DNA of 64,000 bases from contig OZ024733.1 of NCBI GenBank assembly GCA_964016875.1, forward strand, positions 2,151,484 to 2,215,483, in the 5' to 3' direction. Positions 21,981 to 34,900 of the stretch are shown here, piece after piece; the stretch's first letter is position 1, and every line of letters starts with the position of its first letter. The notes beneath the pieces are model-generated. The model was not told the DNA's origin, did not search any database, and was given only the letters and a program-made list of their open reading frames with translations. This stretch comes from Fallopia convolvulus. Lineage: Eukaryota; Streptophyta; Magnoliopsida; Caryophyllales; Polygonaceae. A program made the position numbers and the translations under genes.

Positions 21981-24245
21981 TTACTCCAAGCAAATCATTC
22001 CTAGTAACATCCTCAGATGTTCATAGGGTTTTCTGTCCAAGGCCTTAGTAAAAATATCTGCCACTTGATTTTCAGTTCTACAATGATCCATCTTGATGAA
22101 ACCTTTTTCAACATTATCTCTTAAAAAATGATGTCGAATATCTATATGTTTGGTTCTAGAATGATGCACTGGATTTTTGGAGATATTGATTGCACTTGTA
22201 TTATCACATAAGATAGGAATAGTTCCAAGAGACATACCAAAATCCACCAATTGCTGCTTTAACCATAACACCTGGGAACAACAGGCATCTGCTGCGACAT
22301 ACTCCGCTTCAGCCGTTGAAAGAGCAACCGAATTTTTCTTCTTCGATCCCCAAGACACCACACAGGGACCAAGAAATTGGGCCATGCCTGATGTGCTCTT
22401 CCTATCTACCAAGTGACCTGCAAAATCTGCATCCGAGAATCCGACAAGATGGAACGAGTTGTGTCTTGGATACCATAGACATAACCCATCGTTCCCTTTC
22501 AAGTATCGTAGAATTCTCTTCACTTCTTTCAGATGTGTTTCTTTAGGATTGGCCTGGAATCTAGCACAAAGACACACACTGAACATAATATCTGGCCGGC
22601 TGGCCGTTAGGTACAATAGGGAACCAATCATGCCACGGTACATCGTTTGATCAACATCAACACCATTTAGATCAGCATCAAGACGAGTATTAGGAGAAAT
22701 AGGGGTATCAAAACTTTTTGTAGAATCCATACCATACTTCTTCAATAGTTCCTTGATGTACTTTTGTTAATGTACCTTTGTTCCCTCATCACTTTGTACC
22801 ACTTGTAGACCAAGAAAGAAAGTGAGTTCACCGATCATGCTCATCTCAAACTCACTACTCATGAGATTCTTGAAGCTTTCTACAAGTTTAGGGTTAGTAG
22901 AACCAAATATAATATCATCAACATAAACTTGAACTACTAAAACCTCATCGTCTTGTTCCCTTAGGAACAATGTCTTGTCGATCACACCACGTCTGTATCC
23001 ATTGGCTAATAGAAACTGAGCGAATCTATCATACCAAGCACGAGGAGCCTGTTTGAGACCGTAAAGGGCCTTATCCAGTACATAGACATGGTCAGGGTGA
23101 TCAACATCTTCAAATCCTGGAGGTTGTAGCACATAAACCTCTTCTTGTAGGTACCCATTCAGGAATGCTGTCTTCACATCCATTTGATACAGCTTGAATC
23201 CTCTGTGAGCAGCATAGGCGATTAGAAGACGAATGGCTTCTATTCTTACAACAGGAGCGTACGTTTCATCGTAGTCAATCCCTTCTTGTTGATTGTACCC
23301 TTTTGCTACAAGTCTCGCCTTGTTCCTTGTGACAGCTCCGGTGTCATCAAGTTTATTCCTGAAAACCCATTTTGTTCCTATAGCCATTTTGTGCTTTGGC
23401 TTGGGAACTAATCTCCATACTTTGTTCCTCTCGAACTGGTGTAGTTCCTCTTGCATAGCAACTATCCAGTCGGGGTCTTTTAATGCTTCCTTCACATTCT
23501 TTGGCTCTGCAAGAGAGATAAACGCATTGAAAGCACAAAAATTCTTAATAGAGGAACGAGTAAGCACACCTTTATCATATGGAGTGATGATATTGTCAAC
23601 AGGATGATCCCTCTTTTGATGGTAATTCCTGACTTCAATCTGAGTGGGATCTGTACTTGACTCCTCTTGTTCCTGTTGGCTTGTCGTTCCATGTGAAGTT
23701 CCTTCACCATGATCTTCCTCTATTTCTTCATTTTGTGAAGTATCATCCTCAGGAACTAGGGCACTTTCTGTGTCATCTCCATCCAAGTCAGGACTTGGAG
23801 GCATAACATCATCATTTGGAGCTTGTGCACCTTTATCTGGATCGACTTCATCATCTGAATCTGCATTTAGAACCTTCAGTACATCCTCGTTACTAGAGAG
23901 GTTCCCTCCATTTTTGGACTCGTCAAAGACAACATGAATGCTTTCTTCAAACTTCTTAGTCCTTTTATTGAACACATTGTAAGCCTTGCTGTTGGATGCA
24001 TATCCTAGAAAGATGCCTTCGTCACTCCTTGGATCAAACTTGCTAAGCTCGTCTTTTCCATTGTTGTGAATAAAGTACCTGCATCCAAAGACTTTCAAGT
24101 GGGAAATATTTGGCTTTCTGCCCTTGATTAGTTCATATGGAGTTTTAGAGAAGTTGGAACGTATGGTGACTCGATTAATGATGTAGCAAGCGGTACCGAC
24201 TGCCTCAGCCCAAAAGGACCGAGGCAAGTTACTTGCCAACATCAT
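21981..24245 (-). pseudogene. Pol of element C: integrase tail, reverse transcriptase, RNase H
   Basis: One frame runs from 24245 to 21981 with a single TAA at 22767-22769, where element B has Gln. It starts in the C-terminal part of integrase (MMLASNLPRSFWAEAVGT), passes KGRKPNISHLKVFGC, then the reverse transcriptase palm with YVDD (QVYVDDIIFGSTN), and ends with RNase H (LSTAEAEYVAADACC, HCRTENQVADIFTKAL, HLRMLLGM). The DDE core, protease and gag are absent. The ORF's first Met is next to the primer binding site, so an integrase-tail/RT/RNase H protein could in principle start there, but the stop would remove RNase H. Confidence 0.88.
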
Positions 24246-24247
24246 AG

Positions 24248-24257
24248 TCTGATACCA
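24248..24257 (-). other. Primer binding site of element C, shortened
   Basis: Minus-strand TGGTATCAGA, ten of the twelve bases seen in elements A and B. The next base is C instead of G because the internal deletion starts here. Confidence 0.75.
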
Positions 24258-24259
24258 AT

Positions 24260-25153
24260 TGTTGGATCGTGACGCGTTAGTAACAATACAGGGAACTAGT
24301 AAGGTTCCCTAGGCAGCGGAAATAAACAATAGAACACAAAATTTAGAGAGGAAAACTTTCTGTCCGACCAACAAGTCGTAGAAAGAAAAACCTCTACCCC
24401 TGAGACTCCTTCTCAGAGGATTTTCAATAGAATACTTTTATTAAGTTTCAACGATTACAAGGCAAGTCAAGTTCCTTGGTAACTAAGGCACCGACCAAAG
24501 TTCAACCAACTAGACTTCTACAACCCTAAGCGTAAACCTAAGACAAAGTAAACTACTGACTTACTTGTGGATTCTTCACCGGAAAAAGCCACACACTCGT
24601 ACACTTGAAAAGGCTCTCTCTTCAAGTTCTTCGTCTTCAATCACTCTCAAAACCACACCTTTAACCCTAGCTAAGCCTAGCTATTTATAAGATAAGTTAA
24701 GTCTGATCTCACACGTAATTCTTGCCTAATTACGCTGATATTCCACTTAACAAATCCCACACAATAAGGAAAAAGATTGTTTGTGATTTCGGATCCTCAA
24801 CCATGCCGATTCTTCCCAAAACCGAATGATCTCGGATTTCCTAAGATAAGATTGTGTGAAGATTGATCTTATCCTCTCTTTTATCTCCTTAAGCAACCGC
24901 CTACAGCTGGAAATCTTCGTAGAAGATCGCTCGCAGAAGATAAGGTAACTTGCCATTTATAGAAAGCCGCGTTCCTTCTGAGACGCGCTTCCTAAATCTG
25001 TCACTCGTTCCCTCCATCGTTCCTCACGATGTTCCATCACTCGTGACCATGTACCTGTTTTCCTGAAACACTTACATGTAGAAGCAAGTTATATTAACTA
25101 AGTTTGTTATCATCAAAACTAATAGAAACCATGGAACAACTATTGTTCCAACA
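24260..25153 (-). repeat. 5' LTR of element C (894 bp)
   Basis: Same length and ends as 18129-19022, with about eight single-base differences by eye. It is followed directly by the AGAAG target duplication. Confidence 0.92.
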
Positions 25154-25158
25154 AGAAG

Positions 25159-25544
25159 TGTTAGCAATGGCGGAAGATATGGAGAAATCAGAGAGAGAGA
25201 GAGCTTGGGGGAAAGTTTTATGTATTCAATAATGACAACGTTTGTTGCTCGGAGCACTATAATAAGACGCATGATCGGCCTTGTAGAAAATACAGAGCCA
25301 CAGGCTTCCAACAATAAAATGCTAACACAGAAATGAGCCAACATAGAAAGTTGTTCATAAGCACAAGCACAAACTACACAAACAATGAGCCAACACAGGC
25401 ATAAAATGAGCCACGGGCCTTGTAGAAAATACACATAAGCACAAAATAACAATAAAATGCTAACAAGGCATAAAATGAGCCAACACAGAAAGTTGTTCAT
25501 GCGTGGCTAATTAACTTAAAAAAATTTGTAAACTATCATGCTAC
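25159..25544. other. 3' flank of the phosphatase gene with an 85-bp local duplication
   Basis: A stretch with GGCCTTGTAGAAAATACA, AACAATAAAATGCTAACA and AGAAAGTTGTTCAT occurs near 25278-25360 and again near 25418-25500. It probably includes the 3' untranslated region of the minus-strand gene ending at 25545. Joined to 18123, this was the pre-insertion locus of element C. Confidence 0.4.
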
Positions 25545-25938
25545 TTAATCCTCGGTCTTCCAACATTTTGACCGTGAGATAAATCCAAATACGAGCCAAA
25601 ACGATATAGCCCCGAGGAAGACGAGTAGTCGAACCCATAATATCGACTCAAACGCTTCGAAAATGGCAACTGTCCATGCCCAATGCCATAGCAAGCTGAA
25701 TGTGGCTCCTAGTGATGCCCCGACGAGAACTTGAATAGGCGTGTGATATTTCCGTGACACTCGTAGCCATGACTGCTTATGTTGTATGTAACGTACAAAA
25801 TGCATAAAGTTACGCTGCGTGAATGTAGACAATTAGCAGGAGGTTATGATTTATCGATACTTACAAGATAAGAGCCAAAAGACAATGCAGCCGCAGCTAG
25901 GAGCAAACTTAGCTGGTTGGTCCCTAGCCATTCCACCA
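25545..25938 (-). CDS. Exons 3 and 4 of the LPP-epsilon-like gene
   Basis: Exon 3 (25865-25938) starts after TTTCATCAG and ends before GTAAGT; it restores the frame after exon 2 and is hydrophobic. Exon 4 (25545-25772) starts after ATAAGCAG with SWLRVSRKYHTPIQV and has two more membrane segments (around GATFSLLWHWAW and LLVFLGAISFWLVF), then a basic tail ending KTED. An alternative start of exon 4 further right (25832) would add 20 codons but fits the family less well. Confidence 0.8.
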
Positions 25939-28900
25939 CTGATGAAAATAAATAAATAAATCATGTCAATCATTCATATTAAGAGGTCGATTTGTCAATC
26001 AAATTTCCAGATAATATTACTAATTAATCTATGCAAAATTGTCAAGAGGATATCTTTATTGGAATGTAATAAGTTTCAACCATTAAATATTAATTAACCT
26101 AGGAGTTTATGTATGTAGAACTTACATAAACTCTTAGGTTAAATAAAGACTTGGAGTTTAAATATAAATTCTTATATCCTCCCATTTCACATTTCTGAAA
26201 ATTAAAATGCAGCCAATTAATTGATAAGTTTTTCAGGCACTGGATGTTGAGCATGCCCTCCGGACAATGGGCCCTTACAAGGCTCCTGGCCCTGATGGTT
26301 TCCCTTCCATTTTCTACCAAAAGAATTGGAATACGGTGGGGTCGCAAACAACAAACTTGGTTCTTCAAGCTTTAAACACTAGAGTTATTACTGATCGCCT
26401 TGGTGATGCATTGACGACTTTGATTATCAAGAATGATGGACCAACTTCACCAGCACATTGTAGACCAATCTCGCTCTTAAATGTGACCTATAAATTGATC
26501 ACCAAGGCGCTAGTCAACCGCTTAAAGCCGATCCTGCCGACTCTCATTAATCCGGCTCAAGCGAGCTTTATTCCCGGGAGACAAATTGTTGACAATGTTG
26601 TGGTGGTTCAAGAAGCTATTCATACAATGTCAGCCTATCATGGTTCCACTCGGTGGATGATGTTTGTGATGTGCATGGAAAAGCTCTCGCATATTATCCA
26701 GGATTCAGTTGTTGCGGGTTTGTGGAGGCTTGTTGAACTTGGGGGAGTCAGGATATCACATCTTTTCTATGCTGATGATCTAATCTTGTTCGCTGATGCC
26801 TCAAAGGATCAAGCCGAAACTATCAAACAGTGCCTTGCAAATTATTGTGACATTTCGGGCGAGCAAGTTAATTATAACAAGAGCTTTGTCTTCTTTTCTA
26901 GAAAAGTGAGGGCAGTAGTGAAGTTGGAAATAAGTCAGTTTTTGACAATGCCGGTTGTTGATGATTTTGGTACCTATTTGGGCACCCCCATTATTTGCGG
27001 TCGCATGACAAATGACAAATTTCAATTTATTCTTGATCGGGCCTCTTCTCGTATTAGGGGGTGGCATACACGCACTCTTTCGATGGTTGGTCGCACTACT
27101 TTGGCCAACTCGGTTTTGACTAGCCTTCCGCTTTATGTTGTGCAAGCAAACCTTATTCTGAGGGATGTTTGTGACTCCATTGATAAGAAAGTTTGTGAGT
27201 TTTTGTGGGGCTCAACGTCTAATACGAAGCGTATTCACCTTCTTGCTAGGGAGAAAATTGCTCGCTCGAAAAATGAAGGCGGTCTTGGTATTCGGTCTAT
27301 GCGTCATTCAAACTCGATCTACTTTGTGGCAAACCTTGGCTGGCGCTTGCTTCATGATCCTGATGCTATTTGATGCCACGTGTTATGAGGAAAATATTGT
27401 CATGGCCGTTCAGATATTGATGTGTTCAACCCCAGTCCGAATTCATCAAATATTTGGAAAGGGGTTGTTCATGGGGCATCTTTGTTAGCTAAGGGCATTC
27501 GAATTTTTGTTTGCAATAAACTCTCAACTCTTTTTTAGTTTCATCCTTGGGTTTCTTCCACTCTGTTGATTGATTTAGCAGTTCAGCCGACTCGGAGCCT
27601 TTGAGTGGTTATACTGTTGCTGAGTATTGGCTTGGAAACACTTGGAATTGGGAATTGGTTTCCCCTTTTCTTGATCACCATGTTTGTCTTCAACTGATGG
27701 CCATCCAAGTTCAACAAGATGGTAATTTGGATGATCGAATATTTTGGGGCCCTACTCCCAAATGCGTCTTCTCGTCAAGTTCTGCTATGTGTTTCATCAG
27801 GGAGGACTCTGAACCCCCAGCCCAACCAAGTTTCAAGTGGTCCTTAATCTGCTCTTTGTCGGTTCAGCAAAGGGTTCGAAACTTTGTCTATCTCTTGGTT
27901 AAGAATTGTATCCTTTGTGATGTCATCTAGTTTTGCAAGGTTTTGCATAATCATTTAGGATAGGGTTGTTCAACGGGTCAACCCAGCCCGACCCGTAACC
28001 CGGTTTACGGGCCAACCCGTTGACCCGTAAAAAAAATAATTGACCCGTGACCCGGCCCGTAACCCGGATTACGAGTTACGGGTTTTACGGATCGGGTCAT
28101 GGGTCAACCCGTGACCCGATCCATAAAGATGATTACGGGTTACAAATTCTAATATTATTCGTAGTATGGATGTCTACACAAGCTTTTTTTGCATTTTCAG
28201 GTTTTTGGAGGTGTTTTCGGGTCTTAAAGATGATTAAGGAGCTTAATGGTATTAGAGGAGTCAAAGAGAGGTGAAACAAGCCTTTGAGGATGCTTACGGA
28301 CAAGAATATGAGGTTAAAGAGGTGCTAGAGACGAGCCAACAAGCCAGAGATGAGAGTCAAAACCAGAAAAGAGGAGAAATTTGGCTAAGTGATGGTCTCG
28401 GTCGAGACCGTGTGCCGTCTCGGTCGAGACGGTTGTTCGGTAGCTCGTCTCGGTCGAGACGGCGGTAGGCAGCTGCGAGGAATTCTTTCTTGCGCGTGGG
28501 GTTATGTATTTTTGGATATTTTTTAGACTTCTAGTATAAATACTTTTTAGAAAACTCTTATCGGGAGGACTTTTTATGCATTATTATTACTTCTAATTTT
28601 AAGTAGAGAGAGAGGAGACAATTTCTAGGGTTTGAGTTCTACGCTCTTTCTCAAAGTATAAACAAAATAGAGAGAACACATCGAGAGGTGGTTCTATCTA
28701 TTTGGAAAAACTAGATTTGAACTTGAGGATTAGTTTCTCATGTGGTTAATTGTCATAGAACTTCTAGATGTTTGAGTCAAGTTTGATGCATCACGAGAGT
28801 GGGGAAAGTTTGGTTTTCCATCTAGATTTCTAAGTGTTTAAAGGGTTTCTATTGGTTTTGTTTCGTCACGAGAGTGGGTTCTTAATTTGATAGAAGTACA

Positions 28901-31900
28901 TTGAGTTATACTTTGAGAAAAGATAATTTATGACATTAGACAATAACCTTCATAACAAAATATTTCAACTTAGTTTATGTAAAAGTGAGATTCAAACTCC
29001 GTGGATCAAAGTTGTGGGGATTCCTTGCCTTGGAACTTTGCATTCTCATATATTTCTACATCGTTATTTACTTGTTTTACTTGTTTTTAATAGTTAGAAT
29101 TACTCCACAATCATTATATTTGGTTGAGCAACTTGTTTCTAGAATTAACTAAAGCAGACATAATCCCCGTGATTCGATCCTGATCTACTACTACAATAGA
29201 TCTCGTATTCTTGCGAGTGTGTTGGAAACCATCACAACAAGTTTTGGCGCCGTTGCCGGGGATTATTGATAGTTTTAGTTGGTTCTAACGGACTAGTTCA
29301 TCTAAGTCCCCTTTTGTTTTTTGATTTGTATCTTTTCGTCTTTGGTTGTGGGTGACTCTTATGGCGAATCATGACGAAGTTATGGAAGCTCTACAACAGA
29401 GAGTTGCTGAAATGAATGCCTGCTTGCAAGGCTTTGCTCAACGTGAGGTTGAGCTACTAGAAGTTGAAGCTACAAGAGCATATCTTCCACCACAACCAAC
29501 CACTCTTCGTGAGTACATGTTGCTCACTAGTCGTGGCCCAATCTCAGGGGTCGTGTTTCCTCAGGTTACAACTCATCGCTTTGAGTTGAAGTCGGGCTAT
29601 CAATCTCAACCTCCGCCAATTCCACCTATGGCTCCTAAGAAATCTCTTGAGTTGATTGCTATGGAGAATATGATGCTTGAGATGCATGAGTTGTCTAATA
29701 AGGTGCAAGAACTTGCGCAAGCACAACAAATGACAAAGACTCAAGTAGCTCAAAATGCAGTCAATGCTCATAGACCTTTGGGTACTCTATCGGGCCACCT
29801 CGAAGAGAATCCAAAAGGTAAAATTCTAGCGGTGAATTTGATGAATGGCAAGGAACATCAATCTAAAGAGGTGGAGCCAATGAAGGCTAAAGAGACAACA
29901 AAATCGGACTACCCGATTGAAGAGGGCAGGACACCTTCTTATCCCGCCAAGGAGAAAGTGGTGCCATATGTTCCACCACCAAAGCTTCAAGAACCTGATT
30001 TAGAGGTGTTACTAGATGCCCCCGTCCATGGAAAATTTGCATCTAATGTCCCGTTAGGCGAGTTAGAAGTCCTAAAGCTAGAGTTGAAGTCTTTACCCTC
30101 TACTTTGAGGTGTATGAAGGCCATATTTCCTAAAGATCGAGCACAAGTTGAATTCAAGCCCGGGGATCAAGTGCTTCTTACTCGTCATAATGTAAATATG
30201 ATCCCTAGAAGCAAGAGTACAAGAAAGTCGGTACCATACCTCCTACACCGAGTTCTTAGAGATGATTTTGTTGAGCTTTGGCACAAGAACTCGGGGCATT
30301 TCAAGGTTCGAAAATTTCGACACAAGCCTTACAAAGAACCTGATCCGATTGAGTTGGGTATTGTAATATCCGCGATATTCCAAGGTTTCTAAAAAAAACG
30401 AATATAATATAATATTTATATTTATAATCTTTTTCTCTATGTAAAAAGAGAATTTCTAATATATTATAATAACCCTTATTTTTTTCTCTTTAAAAAAAAG
30501 AGATTCTTAAGTAAATTAAATTAGATAAAATTCAAGAATTTTATTATAAGGGTTATGAAGGGTTGAAAGCATTTAAATAAAAATAATGCTTATAAATTTC
30601 GAAATTTATTAAATATAGAGGGGTACAAAAAGTCATTAAAAATACAATGAAAATTCAACAAAAAAGGATGCAAGAGCTGGGACTTGAACCTGAGACCTCT
30701 TGCAACCCATCTCACACGCCCATCCCCCTCAATCCGCTAGACCATTGCAATTTCCTACTCATTCACCCCACCCTTTTTATTTTATATCAAATATTCTTCT
30801 TCTTCTTCCTAGAGACATCAGATTGATGTCTGATTTGATTGATGTCTGATTTGATTGACGTAAATTTGAATTGAGCCATTGCATGCTCTTCTTCCACCTC
30901 TTTGCTTGAAAGACTCCCATTAGTACATCACCATTGCATCACCCCTCAACTAGCACAACTTTTCCCAATGATGGAGCACCCTCCCTTCCTCCATTAGTCC
31001 ATCACCATAGCCATGGATCACTAACCTTGCAAGGTTTTCCTATAAAAAAGGGTCTCCATCTTCTCCTAACACCCACACATTCATCCTTCTCTTCTTCCTC
31101 TTAGAGAATTGCTCTCAATTTGTTCAAAAATTAGCCCCTTTCAATTCAAGTTCTTCCATTCAAAGCCCTCCAAAAAGCCTTCTTCTCTCCCTTGTGTGCA
31201 CCGCCGACGTCGCCCCTGCCCCCGCCTGCCACCGGAGCGCCACCCGACGTCCTCCGCACACCGCCACTGCCCCGCCGGAGCCCCTGGTGCCGCCGCATGT
31301 CCCCGCCGGTCCTCCCCTGCCCTTCTCCTCAGTATTCTGTAAAACAGAATACTACTAGGGTATATCTTTAACCCTTTTAATTAATTTAATTAATTTATAA
31401 TTATTAAGTTATTATGTTAAGTAGAGTAAAACAAATCAAAAAGGGTTATTTTTGCAAAGTTATAATTTAATAAAAATATTTGGAGAGATCTTGTTAGTTG
31501 AAAATATTATTAGATCAAATAGTTAAAGTAGTGATAATTTCTTATATCATATTATAATAGTTTCAAGACATGATTATTTTAAATAATTTTAAGAACTCTT
31601 ATAAAAGTATTTGTATAAGGCTATTGACATAAAGATTGTAGCTTTTTATATTAAAAATCATTTTATAAAGGAATAATATTATTTATATAAGATATTATGT
31701 TGCTTATCTCTAAATGTAGAGAATATCAAGATATATGAACTTAAATATAATAATGATAGATATGTGAAATAAAGTTATTATTTAATAGAATATTAAGTTT
31801 AACATACCTCTAGGTGTAGAGTTTCCCACAATGCTTAAGCTCTTATTATTATAAATATGAAAGATGTGACAATAAACTAAATTATATATTATGTTATTGC

Positions 31901-34900
31901 TAAGCTATAAAAGATGTCTTGCATGAAAAGATACTATAAGGTATAGAAAAGATATTATTTTTGTGACCTAAGATATCATAATAATATACCATAAGTAGAA
32001 AGTAAGATATTTTAATCTATGATCATATATCTATATAAGCTATAAGATATGGAAAGATATATGAGGATAAAATAAATAAGATTAATTTAAAATTATGTTA
32101 AGTTTTGGAAAGCCTACTTTATAAAGTATATAGAAAGTCCTATTTATGGAAACTACTAAGAAAGTGGCTTATTATTATTTTTAACTTTATTTAATATGGT
32201 CTATACATTTAAATAAGGTTTTACTAAGATAATATTATTAATAAAATATCCTTTGATGAGAAAATAATATTTTAAGTATTATTATGGGCATTATTGAAAT
32301 TAAAGAAAATATTATAATAACTCTAAGTTAAAATATCTTAATAAGGTTATAAAAGACTTTTTATAATCTTAAGGTTGTGATAATTTCAAACTACCTTTTT
32401 AGGTAAAATATGATATCTTATACTTTTAATGAGCTTACCCTTGTTTATTTATGCTAAGAAATTTTACAAGTAAAATTAAAGGAATATTTTAATAAATTAA
32501 ATAAGGATTTTATATGAATAAAAGGGATATTACAAAGTAAAATAATAATAAAGGAATATTATTATTTTATTTCACCCCACCTAAATTATTATTATAATAA
32601 TTTAGAATGAAATTCTCTTAATACAAATATTCAAGAGAATTTCAAACTCTAAAAGAAATTAGAGGAATTTCTTATTTAAAGATCATTCGTAAATTCCGTG
32701 TCGATAGGTCGAGATTTTTGTTCGGAGTCGCGAACCACACTTTCCGTCTTATCGCTATCCTACTCGTGAGAACAAGGCAAGTGGAATTTCCCCTTGTAAC
32801 CTTATATATTCGTTTCCATGAAATTCTCAATGTTGGGAACAACTTGTGTGTTAAATAACAAATGAACCTAGGAAATATCGATTGTTAGTTATAACGACCC
32901 CATTGTTAGCGTATTTCGCTCTTTATTATTGATAGGATTATTTATCCTAGTTTGGTTGTGGCCTTGATTGTTTACGGTCTCGTTAAGAGATCGATGTCGA
33001 ACAAACTAGTAAGGGGCGCGGACGTAGCCCGATGCCTCTATATAACTTACTAAGTCGTATGCTTATGTGCTTAAAGTACGACTTTCAGGATCATGATCCA
33101 GTCCGCTCCGATTGCAAGGAGGGATGGGCAGCACTCTAGCTAAGTGCCGGAAACTGAGTTTTCCCTTGGTGGACCGGGCCATTCAAGCCCCCACCCCCCT
33201 TAAAAATCATTAACGTAATCGAATATTTTCGTCACTATATAAGATAAGTGCCCAATGCACATTTAAAAGACATCAAAACAGGACCGATCTCAAATGATCG
33301 ATTTGGCTCTCGGTCCGCTCAGGGCGCGAGAGGTTTTCAACTTGTATGAATTAATAACGTTTCCAACATACTTTCGATTTCAAAAGAAGTCTACAATCTA
33401 GTAGCTCTTCTCTCGATTATCGAGCTATCTCCACTTGAGATACGCTCTCCTTCGTACCGTTAAACCTCACATAAATAAACCTTATCTTAAAACACAACCC
33501 GATAATATCTTCCTCGATATTACTCAAATCATTGAATTACCCCTTGGGAAGTTCCGTTCCCGCTTGCTTAGTCTCCTTAGACTAATTCCCCACTTCTGCA
33601 TTTTTGCCTGGTATTTCTCGTCCTTCGCGACAAATGCCAGACTGTAGGAATGTACACCAAAGTTTTGAAGACAGAGTCTAGAAGGTTCAAGAAACGTTAG
33701 GCGAGGATTGAAGGTCAAGGCAAGACGACATCGAAGGAAGGAAGGAATTCTCATAAGAGCAAGGCATTCAGAAGATAGTACACCAAACTCTTCTATTTTA
33801 ACCAAGCAAATCATCATCATATGATTTGTCTTGGAGAAATATAAATGTATTTCTAAATACGTCTTTTTAACCCTTTTTAATACGGGTTTCATTTTCCGCT
33901 GCTACATCATTTGTAAAACGACTCTCAATGTAATGAACGAAAGTTCTTATCAATAAATACAAATTCCGATTTTGGTCAATTTCGTCTTTAATACATTTAA
34001 TTAAATGTTAACTTCCTCATTTTAAGTGTTCAATATCATTCTAAAAGCCTTGGGTGACTTTGGACGGTAAAATCTGAAGTCATTGGCGGTAATACCCAAT
34101 GTTGTAAAATAGGGGTGTTACAGGTATCACCGACCCTCCCGATCCGAAGACTTGACATTGGTGAAAGGTCAAGCTATTGACCTTAAAGAAGCGCTTCTCG
34201 GGAGGCAACCCGAGCCTTTTAATCTTGTGAGTTTCGTTCTCCCTCTTGTTTATTTTCTATATTGGGGACAATATAGGGTTTAAGTATAGGGTGAGGCATA
34301 TTCACTTTAGTTAGTCTTGCATTGCATGTTTATTTTCTTCCATGTTTGTTCTTTGGTTTTTCATGTTTTGTTTAGTTTAAGTCATAAACAAAATGAAAAA
34401 AAAGTCTTAAGATGGTTGATGAATATCTCCGCTTAAAAACATTGGCCACAATGATTAGATATTTGTCTATGATGCTAAGTTTCTGAATTTCTCTAAAATG
34501 CATTGATTTTTCTTTGACGAATTGCCTAGCATGGAGTTATTGATGAGATCTTAGCTTGAATAGGTCCCTAGATAAAAAGCCGTAGCCTAATGGACTTCAT
34601 TCATGTGTCCTCCTGCATTCTTTGTGTGTGCGTTCTTGCTTTGATTACTTAATCTCTAGAACTTGCGTTATAACCTTTTTCAAGGCCACATATATGACTT
34701 TTGTGCATGGCATAGAAATGATTGAGGCATTTGTTTTGTTAGCCACTAATCCCTTGACTACCTTTACATATAATTTCATGTGTTTCAAGCCAAGTTCTAG
34801 CCTTTTTATGACTTATTTTTGAAGCTCCACAAAGCATCACGAGCCTATTTTTAGCATTTTTACCCATCCGGGAATTAGGATATTTGTTATAAGTGTGCTG

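Larger units (their letters stand above)
18124..25158 (-). mobile_element. Element C: young Sirevirus-like deletion derivative with perfect TSD
   Basis: Two 894-bp LTRs (18129-19022 and 24260-25153) flanked by the 5-bp target duplication AGAAG (18124-18128 and 25154-25158). On the minus strand the order is 5' LTR, primer binding site, C-terminal integrase, reverse transcriptase, RNase H (21981-24245), ORF3 (19468-21246), G5 tracts, 3' LTR. Gag, protease and the integrase catalytic core are missing; the deletion starts within the primer binding site. The LTRs differ at about 8 positions by eye (about 99.1% identical), so insertion is recent. Only two in-frame stops are seen, one in pol and one in ORF3. 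Confidence 0.92.
27918..29239 (+). repeat. Left LTR of element D (1322 bp)
   Basis: Begins TGATGTCATCTAG and ends CATCACAACA. Compared with the right LTR it has a 186-bp foreign stretch (27961-28146) in place of about 45 bp, and lacks about 330 bp near 28655. A TATA-like GTATAAATAC lies near 28535. Confidence 0.85.
30362..34122 (+). mobile_element. Element E: solo LTR, 3761 bp, TSD GGTAT
   Basis: Begins TGTAATATCCGCG and ends GGGGTGTTACA, flanked by GGTAT (30357-30361 and 34123-34127). There is no primer binding site, polypurine tract or pol inside, so it is read as a solo LTR of a long-LTR Ty3/gypsy family (possibly Tekay/Del-like; not proven). The same ends occur in H and G. A TATA box (CTATAAAAAAG, near 31041) is followed by a C/T-rich leader and a GC-rich island at 31195-31330. 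A tRNA-like Pol III module lies on the minus strand at 30655-30750. The rest is strongly AT-rich. Confidence 0.8.

Noticed and set aside
26099..26368. Minus-strand 89-codon frame near the LINE start
   Set aside because: It runs antisense across the intron hairpin and the LINE start without recognisable similarity.
34622..34822. 66-codon hydrophobic frame
   Set aside because: It lies in the non-coding tail of element D, with no neighbouring domain or conservation evident.
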